DNA from: an uncultured Prevotellaceae bacterium
GTDB lineage: Bacteria > Bacteroidota > Bacteroidia > Bacteroidales > Bacteroidaceae
Length of the DNA: 5,296 bases
Direction: 5' to 3'
Assembly (NCBI GenBank): GCA_946405695.1
Contig: CAMJIA010000089.1
Location: forward strand, 1 to 5,296
Shown: positions 1 to 4,880 of the stretch, one piece after another
Layout of the letters: every line of letters begins with the position of its first letter
Numbering within the stretch: the stretch's first letter is position 1
Program-made: the position numbers and the translations under genes
Notes under the pieces: model-generated
Seen by the model: only the letters and a program-made list of their open reading frames with translations
The model's database searches: none
What the model was told of the DNA's origin: nothing

Positions 1-49
1 CCCCACTGGTGTTTGAGACCAGCGCGTCTACCGATTCCGCCATCTGGGC
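1..49 (-). tRNA. tRNA-Leu (anticodon CAA), partial at 3' end
   Basis: On the minus strand the 5' end is at 49. The acceptor strand GCCCAGA is followed by T8-G9 and a D-arm typical of leucine tRNAs (GCG, GAATCGGTAGAC). The anticodon arm is CTGGT-CTCAAAC-ACCAG, with a perfect 5-bp stem (plus positions 6-10 with 18-22) and a 7-nt loop. The anticodon CAA lies at 13-15 and reads the UUG codon. The window ends at the start of the variable arm, so the rest of the long class-II variable arm, the T-arm and the 3' acceptor strand lie outside. Identity as Leu rests on the D-arm, the anticodon and similarity to bacterial tRNA-Leu(CAA). Whether CCA is encoded cannot be seen. Confidence 0.93.
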
Positions 50-62
50 TTCTTAGCGGGTG

Positions 63-93
63 CAAAGGTACGAAGAAGAATGGAAAAAACAAA
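63..93 (-). promoter_or_regulatory. Promoter of tRNA-Leu (Bacteroidota -33/-7 type)
   Basis: Read on the minus strand, TTTG (plus 90-93) is followed by exactly 19 bp and then TACCTTTG (plus 63-70). This is a full match to the Bacteroidota housekeeping consensus TTTG-N19-21-TAnnTTTG. The -7 box ends 13 nt before the tRNA 5' end, giving a short leader of roughly 8 nt to be removed by RNase P. The -7 box lies in a 10-bp string (TACCTTTGCA on the minus strand) that recurs before the gene starting at 4395. Confidence 0.82.
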
Positions 94-130
94 ATAATTG
101 GATAAAAAAATAAAAAATAATTGCTTTTTC

Positions 131-161
131 TTGCTTAGTAAGTAAAAAAAGCGTACCTTAG
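131..161 (+). promoter_or_regulatory. Probable promoter of manC (one mismatch in -7 box)
   Basis: TTG at 131-133 is followed by 20 bp and TACCTTAG at 154-161, one base off TAnnTTTG. The predicted start is near 166, giving a leader of about 20 nt. No Shine-Dalgarno sequence precedes the ATG at 189; the leader is AT-rich, as is usual in this phylum. An imperfect dyad centred on 138 (126-150) covers the -33 element and could be a protein-binding site, but the AT-rich background makes this weak. Positions 50-188 hold only this promoter, the divergent tRNA promoter and AT-rich spacer. Confidence 0.6.
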
Positions 162-188
162 TAGTCGAATTTTAAATCTATATACCAA

Positions 189-1280
189 ATGGAAAAATCC
201 AATCAGAACTATTGTGTGATATTAGCCGGAGGAAAAGGCCGTCGTTTATGGCCATGTAGCCGTGATGAACGTCCCAAGCAGTTTATCGATTTCTTTGGTG
301 TGGGTCGCACGCAGTTGCAGTCGACATTCGACCGCTTCTCGAAGGTGATACCACTGGAGAATATATTTATATGTACGTGTAAGGAATACCTGTCGCTGGT
401 CAAAGAACAGATACCAGAGATTGACGAGCGCAACATCCTGGTAGAACCCGTCAACCGCAATACGGCACCCAGTGTGGCTTGGGCTAATATGCGCATCAAG
501 CGTACCAATCCAGATGCCAATATCATCATTACGCCATCAGACCAGCTGGTTGTTGACGAGGCTTCGTATATGCGCAGTCTGGAGACAGGCATCAGCTATG
601 TCTCCGAGCACAACGTACTGTTGGTGATGGGTGTGAAGCCTACGCGTCCGGAGCCTGGCTACGGCTATATCCAGATGGGCGATCTGAGTTGCAAGCCCGA
701 CGTCTTCAAGGTGAAATCGTTCACCGAGAAGCCTGAGCGTGAGTTTGCCAAGATGTTCATGGAGAGCGGTGAGTTCTATTGGAATACTGGTGTGTTTATC
801 ACCAACAGTCGCAAACTGACACAAAGTTTCGAGAGCATCTTCCCCAGCGTGTTGCGCAATCTGAAGTTTGAAAAGCCCAAGTACAACTACGACGAGGAAC
901 TGGAGTATGTCGCCCAGAACTATCCGCGCTACCCTAACCTCTCCATCGACTACGCCATTCTGGAACATAGCGACAACGTTTTCATGATGAAGTGTGACTT
1001 CGGCTGGGCCGATCTGGGCACGTGGCATGCCGTCTACGAGTATATGAGCAAGAGCGAGGGCGATAATGTGGTGGTTAACTCAGAAGTCATGATAGAAGAC
1101 TCGCGCAACAACGTCATCAAGTTGCCGAAAGGTAAGGTCGCCGTCATCAACGGACTGGATGGCTATATCGTAGCTGAAGAGGGTAACGTACTGCTCATCT
1201 GCAAGAAGGGCGACTCGTCGGCATTGGTGCGCAAGTATGTTAACGAGGTACAGATGAAATACGGAGACGATTTCATCTAA
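189..1280 (+). CDS. manC: Mannose-1-phosphate guanylyltransferase (GDP-mannose pyrophosphorylase)
   Basis: Cytoplasmic enzyme converting mannose-1-phosphate and GTP to GDP-mannose and pyrophosphate. GDP-mannose is the donor for mannosylation and the precursor of GDP-fucose and related sugars. The 363 residues carry the nucleotidyltransferase signature LAGGKGRRLWPCSR (12-25) and PKQF (29-32). NTAPSVAWA (91-99), PSD (116-118, expected metal-binding Asp118), GYGYI (157-161), FTEKP (178-182), WNTGVF (198-203), SIDYAILE (252-259) and GWADLGTW (272-279) follow in the family's order. From about residue 290 there is a short beta-rich C-terminal region. The fused phosphomannose isomerase/cupin domain of roughly 470-residue proteobacterial ManC proteins is absent, so the isomerase step must be encoded elsewhere. 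The ATG at 189 is the first in frame and leaves about 10 residues before the signature. A glycosyltransferase follows after 19 nt, probably in the same operon. No damage is seen. Confidence 0.95.
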   Translation: MEKSNQNYCVILAGGKGRRLWPCSRDERPKQFIDFFGVGRTQLQSTFDRFSKVIPLENIFICTCKEYLSLVKEQIPEIDERNILVEPVNRNTAPSVAWANMRIKRTNPDANIIITPSDQLVVDEASYMRSLETGISYVSEHNVLLVMGVKPTRPEPGYGYIQMGDLSCKPDVFKVKSFTEKPEREFAKMFMESGEFYWNTGVFITNSRKLTQSFESIFPSVLRNLKFEKPKYNYDEELEYVAQNYPRYPNLSIDYAILEHSDNVFMMKCDFGWADLGTWHAVYEYMSKSEGDNVVVNSEVMIEDSRNNVIKLPKGKVAVINGLDGYIVAEEGNVLLICKKGDSSALVRKYVNEVQMKYGDDFI

Positions 1281-1299
1281 TGAATAATGCAAAATTATT

Positions 1300-2403
1300 A
1301 TGATTGTTGGTATTGACGCTAAGCGCATCGTGCGCAATGGAACGGGACTGGGCAGTTATGGTCGCACGCTGGTGAACGACCTTATCCGTCTGGGCGACAG
1401 CGATATGCAACTGCGATTGTATGCCCCTGACGAAGGGCGCGACGAGTTGCGCAGCCAGATTATCGAGGGTGCTGAGTTCTGTTATCCCAAGGGCCATCCT
1501 GCCGCCTTGCGCAAAGCTTGGTGGCGCTCACGCAGCATTATCAACGATCTGGTGCGCGATGGCGTAGAGGTCTATCACGGTTTGTCGGGCGAGCTGCCCA
1601 TAGGTCTGCGTAAGGCCGGCATCCGTGGCATTGTCACCATCCACGACCTTATCTTTATGCGCCATCCTGAGTATTACCATTGGCTCGATACGAAGATCTA
1701 CGAGTGGAAGTTCCGTCAGTCGTTGCGCGAGGCCGACCACATCATCGCCATCAGCGAGCGTACCCGTCAGGACATTCTGGAACTGGGTGGTGAGGAATAT
1801 GCCGACCGCATCAGCGTCATCTATCAGAGTTTTGCACCCCACTTCTCAGGACCTGTTAAGGACGAGCGCAAGGCAGCTGTCCGCGAGAAGTATAAACTAC
1901 CTCAGCGTTTCGTGCTGAATGTTGGCACCATCGAGGCCCGTAAGAATCTGGCACTGGCTGTCGAGGCTGTCGACCTATTACCACAGGATATCCATCTGGT
2001 GGCTGTTGGTCGCCAGACCGACTATGTCCGTCAGTTGCCCCACAGCGAACGTCTGCACCTGTTGAGTGGTGTCCCCGACCAAGACCTCGCAGCCATCTAT
2101 GCCCTGGCCGAAGCCTTTGTCTATCCCTCCCGCTACGAGGGTTTTGGCATCCCCATCATTGAGGCCATTGCTGCCGGACTGCCCGTTGTGGCCTGTACGG
2201 GTTCGTGTCTGGAGGAAGCCGGTGGACCTCATAGCCGCTATGTAGGACCTGACGACGTCATCGGAATGGCCGAGGCGCTGAAGATGTCGTTGCGTGGTGC
2301 CCGCGGTCGTCAGGAGCGCATCCTGCGCAGTCGAGAGTATATCCGGAAGTTTGAGGGTAACGACGTTGCCCGTCAAGTAGCGGAACTTTATCGTAATTCG
2401 TAA
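1300..2403 (+). CDS. Glycosyltransferase family 4 (GT-B fold), possible mannosyltransferase
   Basis: Retaining GT-B glycosyltransferase of 367 residues, expected in the cytoplasm or at the inner face of the inner membrane. The N-terminal half has a glycine-rich loop (NGTGLGSYGRTL, 13-24), VYHGLSGELP (91-100) and VTIHDLIF (112-119), typical of the GT4 acceptor-side domain. The C-terminal half has LNVGTIEARKN (206-216, with Arg214-Lys215 expected at the donor phosphates). YPSRYEGFGIPIIEAIAAGLPVVA (275-298) contains the E-x7-E motif Glu280/Glu288. There is no signal peptide or clear membrane helix. The ATG at 1300 is 19 nt after the manC stop, without a Shine-Dalgarno sequence; co-transcription and possibly translational coupling are likely. 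Being next to the GDP-mannose enzyme suggests GDP-mannose as donor, but that is inference: GT4 enzymes use many donors and the acceptor cannot be read from sequence. The stop codon directly abuts that of the convergent gene. Confidence 0.88.
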   Translation: MIVGIDAKRIVRNGTGLGSYGRTLVNDLIRLGDSDMQLRLYAPDEGRDELRSQIIEGAEFCYPKGHPAALRKAWWRSRSIINDLVRDGVEVYHGLSGELPIGLRKAGIRGIVTIHDLIFMRHPEYYHWLDTKIYEWKFRQSLREADHIIAISERTRQDILELGGEEYADRISVIYQSFAPHFSGPVKDERKAAVREKYKLPQRFVLNVGTIEARKNLALAVEAVDLLPQDIHLVAVGRQTDYVRQLPHSERLHLLSGVPDQDLAAIYALAEAFVYPSRYEGFGIPIIEAIAAGLPVVACTGSCLEEAGGPHSRYVGPDDVIGMAEALKMSLRGARGRQERILRSREYIRKFEGNDVARQVAELYRNS

Positions 2404-4395
2404 TTACAACTTCACATTAAGTTGTACCAGCAGGTCGGCCATCGACGATTGGTCTATCTGTTGCAAAGCTGTTCCTATGACACTACGGTCAAAATAGTTG
2501 GTAACGCCCAGTTTCGTTGCCAATGCCAGATGCTGGCCGATGACTGCCTGTGCCATGAGACTGTAGCGGATGCCATGCCCATAATAGGCTGGAAAGGAGA
2601 AGTCGTATTGCATGGAGGGCTCGTACTGGTAGAGGCGACTGTCGTAGTCGTCGCTGTGAAACCACGCCAGCGTGCCCGTCACCTTCAGCCACTGCTGTTG
2701 CCAACGCACCTGCTGACCCACCATCACACCACGACTGTTGGCGCCTTGTTCGTTAATCACCACCCCATCGCCCTGAGTACGTAGTGTCAATGCTGATGTC
2801 GCTGACCAGTCGATAGCCATACGCAGGCGATGACTCGTCTGATTGATAATCAACTTCTTCGTATCATTGTCGTGCTGACGGATATGCATGCGATAGCGCA
2901 TGTTCCATGTCCATCGCTTCCTATTATAACGTGCCGACAACAAGGCATCGAAGGCATCGCTGCTTGCCGACACACGATAGCGGGGCCACGAGAAGTGTGC
3001 GTAGTCAGCATAGCCCTGTAAGTACAACGACCTGAAGGGTTGCCACGTAGCGCCCAGATAGATGCCGTGCTCGTTCTGTATGTTGCTACCCTCCCTGAAA
3101 CTATTGGCATGCTGTGCTGTATAACGCTTGTCGTAGTAGCGGTGCAGCAACATCAGCGAAAGCTGGTCGGTGACCTTGCAATTAGCCGTATGTATCAGTG
3201 CCACAGCACCTTTCTTGTTCAGTGCCGTCTCGCCACTAAATGCCCAGCGGTGGTTATTCCAACCATAGTCCATACTCACGTTCAGAAAGTCGTTACCTTC
3301 AGCTGCATAGGTTCGATAGAGCACATTCTGCTGGGGTTGCAGTGGTCTGTCGTAATGGGTATAGACGGCATTGGCATTGATGTGCAACGTACCCTGTTTC
3401 CACCCGATGCTCGCACCCAGATCGGCCTCCTTAGTGTTGTGCTTCTTCTCCATCTCCGTGGGTGTGCGGTGGTACCCACTATATAATAAGGTGCGAGCAG
3501 AACCGTTATTGTTCAGCGTGGCATCGATAGACTGGTACGAGGCAAAGGCCGTCACTCGCCATTGTTTGGCAAGACGCACCGTAGCAGCAACGCCCTGCAG
3601 ATGGTCACCAACCGATCGTGAACTGTGGGCCGACAGCGTGTGCATGCTGCGTCCCATGGTCTGCAGCATAGCCAGCTTACCTAATTGAAAACTCGTGTTC
3701 ATCACCAAGCCCAAACCCATCTGCACTCGATAGTGTCCCAGATTCAGCTCCTCCAAGCGCCCGAAGTTGCGCAACTGCACATAGTAGTTATACTGGTCGT
3801 AACCCCAACTGTTCTTGTTGGTAAAGAATGGCTCGCCAGCATCCTGAGCAGCCGTGATGCCTGCCTTGATACGATTATCCAACGTGTACTGATAGCGCAC
3901 GTCATGGCGATACTTATAACCCAGATAGCCATTCTTTTCGCCCTGACGTTCATAGAAAGGAATCTTGCCCGTTATAGTCATACGGTGATGACCACGTGTC
4001 AGCAGGTCGTCCTTCGTGGGCCATACAGACGGTTTCCGCTCTTCGCCAGCCACCACAAAGTGTTGCAGTAGTCGACGTGTGTGGTAGTCCAACCCCCTCA
4101 CCATCTGCAGCTCGCTGAGCGAACGGACAGGCTTGTAGCGGTCCAGATATTCCACGATGTCCTCCACCTGCTGCACTGTCAGAAAGGGCAGTGTCTCCAG
4201 TTCCTCCCGACTGGTCTGGTTCAGGTTGATGGGTGTCTGCGCCCGTTCCTCCAGCAGTTCCAGGAGTTCCTCGCCGTAGCTCTCCTCCATATCCTCTGCC
4301 GTCAGCCATTCACGCAACGTCTCCTGCCAGTCACTTTGCGCAGTGACTTGTTGTGTGAACAGCAAAAGGCATAACAAAAGTATCTGTTGTTTCAT
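2404..4395 (-). CDS. Exported helix-hairpin-helix protein with probable outer-membrane beta-barrel
   Basis: A 663-residue protein. The N-terminus has a Sec signal peptide (basic start MKQQ, hydrophobic LLLCLLLF, likely cleavage VTA-QS after residue 19). Cys9 lacks a lipobox, so a lipoprotein is unlikely. An acidic helical stretch (about 22-53) precedes a ComEA-like helix-hairpin-helix region (about 54-115): INLNQTSREELETLPFLT (56-73), then a second unit SLSELQMVRGLDYHTRRLL (92-110). From about 130 to the end the protein is rich in aromatic and alternating polar/apolar stretches with many Tyr, Trp, Arg and Asn residues. This is consistent with transmembrane beta-strands, ending LLVQLNVKL. Similar secreted HHH proteins are common in Bacteroidota and mostly uncharacterised. 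HHH units usually bind DNA or act as protein-protein modules; a role in DNA uptake is possible but not shown. The ATG at 4395 is chosen because it alone gives the signal peptide. A -7 box lies 8 nt upstream. The VanZ-like gene is 36 nt upstream on the same strand. Confidence 0.85.
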   Translation of the reverse strand: MKQQILLLCLLLFTQQVTAQSDWQETLREWLTAEDMEESYGEELLELLEERAQTPINLNQTSREELETLPFLTVQQVEDIVEYLDRYKPVRSLSELQMVRGLDYHTRRLLQHFVVAGEERKPSVWPTKDDLLTRGHHRMTITGKIPFYERQGEKNGYLGYKYRHDVRYQYTLDNRIKAGITAAQDAGEPFFTNKNSWGYDQYNYYVQLRNFGRLEELNLGHYRVQMGLGLVMNTSFQLGKLAMLQTMGRSMHTLSAHSSRSVGDHLQGVAATVRLAKQWRVTAFASYQSIDATLNNNGSARTLLYSGYHRTPTEMEKKHNTKEADLGASIGWKQGTLHINANAVYTHYDRPLQPQQNVLYRTYAAEGNDFLNVSMDYGWNNHRWAFSGETALNKKGAVALIHTANCKVTDQLSLMLLHRYYDKRYTAQHANSFREGSNIQNEHGIYLGATWQPFRSLYLQGYADYAHFSWPRYRVSASSDAFDALLSARYNRKRWTWNMRYRMHIRQHDNDTKKLIINQTSHRLRMAIDWSATSALTLRTQGDGVVINEQGANSRGVMVGQQVRWQQQWLKVTGTLAWFHSDDYDSRLYQYEPSMQYDFSFPAYYGHGIRYSLMAQAVIGQHLALATKLGVTNYFDRSVIGTALQQIDQSSMADLLVQLNVKL
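2405..2426. repeat. Inverted repeat at the convergent gene junction
   Basis: An 8-bp perfect inverted repeat (TACAACTT, 6-nt loop CACATT, AAGTTGTA) begins 2 nt after the glycosyltransferase stop and overlaps the last codons and stop of the minus-strand gene. RNA from either strand could fold there, so it might help end transcription or protect 3' ends of both converging transcripts. The stem is AT-rich and neither strand has a following T-tract, so it is not a classical intrinsic terminator. Its position is suggestive, but function is unproven and chance is possible. Confidence 0.35.
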
Positions 4396-4403
4396 ACTAC
4401 CTG

Positions 4404-4411
4404 CAAAGGTA
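4404..4411 (-). promoter_or_regulatory. -7 promoter box of the HHH/barrel gene
   Basis: Minus-strand TACCTTTG is a full match to TAnnTTTG and ends 8 nt before the ATG at 4395. The predicted start point leaves only about 3-5 nt of leader. No good TTTG or TTG is found 19-21 bp upstream, so the -33 element is weak or missing. Readthrough from the VanZ-like gene, 36 nt upstream, may also supply transcript. The box sits in a small dyad (TACCT-GCAA-AGGTA, plus 4398-4411), which could be coincidental. Confidence 0.6.
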
Positions 4412-4431
4412 ATACTTTTTTACTAAATGAG

Positions 4432-4824
4432 CTATCCTTTACAACAAAAAACTTTATAAAGCAGACCAATACCATTGCCCAACAGGACTCCAACGGTGTC
4501 TGACCAGAAGTCGAGCCACTCGCCAGAGCGGGTGGTGGTGCAGTAGGCCTGGAGGAGTTCCATGAGCCCACCCAGAAGTATCATGCCTACGACAGCCAGA
4601 AACAGGACTTTGCGCCAATTGATAGTATGGTGATGGCGCAAGTATTCAAACCAAATGACGCTACAGGTGCCACCATACATGACCAAGTGCGTCCACTTGT
4701 CGATGAACTGGACATCGTCAAGGGGTGTCTCAGGGAAAAATGGCGTCAGCGAAAGCACCCAGATAAGCACGATGCAGAACACGGAAAATGGGTATTTTCT
4801 TACAAATTGGATAAAAAAGTGCAT
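4432..4824 (-). CDS. VanZ-like family membrane protein
   Basis: Small inner-membrane protein of 130 residues with about four hydrophobic segments (roughly 13-31, 44-60, 72-91 and 108-126). The VanZ-like pattern is present: DKWTHLVMYGG (42-52), then GGLMELLQAY (85-94, with Glu89 and Gln92), Arg99, and the closing segment EWLDFWSDTVGVLLGNGIG (102-120, with Asp105 and Asp109). VanZ itself confers low-level teicoplanin resistance in enterococci. Most homologues, including short ones in Bacteroidota, have no known function, so no resistance role should be assumed here. The ATG at 4824 has only a weak purine-rich stretch (GAAGAAAAG) before it. A consensus promoter lies 20 nt upstream and overlaps the promoter of the divergent transporter gene. 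The downstream HHH/barrel gene starts 36 nt after the TAG stop, so partial co-transcription is plausible. The final residues FCCKG follow the last membrane segment. Confidence 0.87.
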   Translation of the reverse strand: MHFFIQFVRKYPFSVFCIVLIWVLSLTPFFPETPLDDVQFIDKWTHLVMYGGTCSVIWFEYLRHHHTINWRKVLFLAVVGMILLGGLMELLQAYCTTTRSGEWLDFWSDTVGVLLGNGIGLLYKVFCCKG

Positions 4825-4837
4825 CTTTTCTTCAATT

Positions 4838-4872
4838 TTTGCTGCAAAAATACGAATTATTTAGTATTTTTG
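4838..4872 (+). promoter_or_regulatory. Promoter of the NSS transporter gene
   Basis: TATTTTTG at 4865-4872 fully matches TAnnTTTG and ends 8 nt before the ATG at 4881. The best -33 candidate is TTTG at 4838-4841, with a spacer of 23 bp, slightly longer than the usual 19-21. This may make the promoter weak or activator-dependent. The predicted leader is only about 3-5 nt, with no room for a ribosome binding site. Confidence 0.6.
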
Positions 4873-4874
4873 CA
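4843..4874. repeat. Perfect 11-bp inverted repeat holding two divergent -7 boxes
   Basis: TGCAAAAATAC (4843-4853) and GTATTTTTGCA (4864-4874) are exact reverse complements separated by 10 bp. The left arm contains the -7 box of the VanZ-like gene on the minus strand; the right arm contains that of the transporter gene on the plus strand. The symmetry follows partly from the shared -7 sequence, but the matching flanking bases on both sides extend beyond the 8-bp box. The element could also be an operator for a dimeric regulator. Confidence 0.8.
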
Positions 4875-4876
4875 AA
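4845..4876 (-). promoter_or_regulatory. Promoter of the VanZ-like gene (consensus -33/-7)
   Basis: Minus-strand TTTG (plus 4873-4876), 20 bp, then TATTTTTG (plus 4845-4852) fully matches TTTG-N19-21-TAnnTTTG. The -7 box ends 20 nt before the ATG at 4824, predicting a leader of about 15 nt. The -33 element directly abuts the -7 box of the opposing transporter promoter, so polymerase should occupy only one promoter at a time. Confidence 0.75.
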
Positions 4877-4880
4877 CGAT

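Noticed and set aside
537..1028. 163-codon open frame antisense to manC
   Set aside because: Shadow of a strongly supported gene; no recognisable domain, promoter or plausible composition.
1978..2376. 132-codon open frame on the minus strand opposite the glycosyltransferase C-terminus
   Set aside because: The opposite strand encodes the conserved GT4 motifs including E-x7-E, so this frame is a shadow.
2405..2426. Classical Rho-independent terminator
   Set aside because: The stem is AT-rich and no T-tract follows it on either strand; kept only as an inverted repeat.
3040..3486. 148-codon open frame antisense to the HHH/barrel gene, with several others at 2422-2784, 3371-3688 and 3685-4071
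   Set aside because: All lie inside the well-supported minus-strand coding region and look like reverse-frame translations without domain structure.
3950..4309. 119-codon minus-strand frame overlapping the HHH region
   Set aside because: Glycine/arginine/alanine-rich out-of-frame product of the real gene; the real frame has a signal peptide and HHH motifs.
4369..4395. Possible lipoprotein signal with Cys9 in the HHH/barrel protein
   Set aside because: The residues before Cys9 are LLL, with no small residue at -1, and the site is too close to the start; a signal peptidase I site at VTA-QS fits better.
4396..4431. Terminator between the VanZ-like gene and the HHH/barrel gene
   Set aside because: Only a 5-bp dyad tied to the -7 box is present, with no GC-rich stem.
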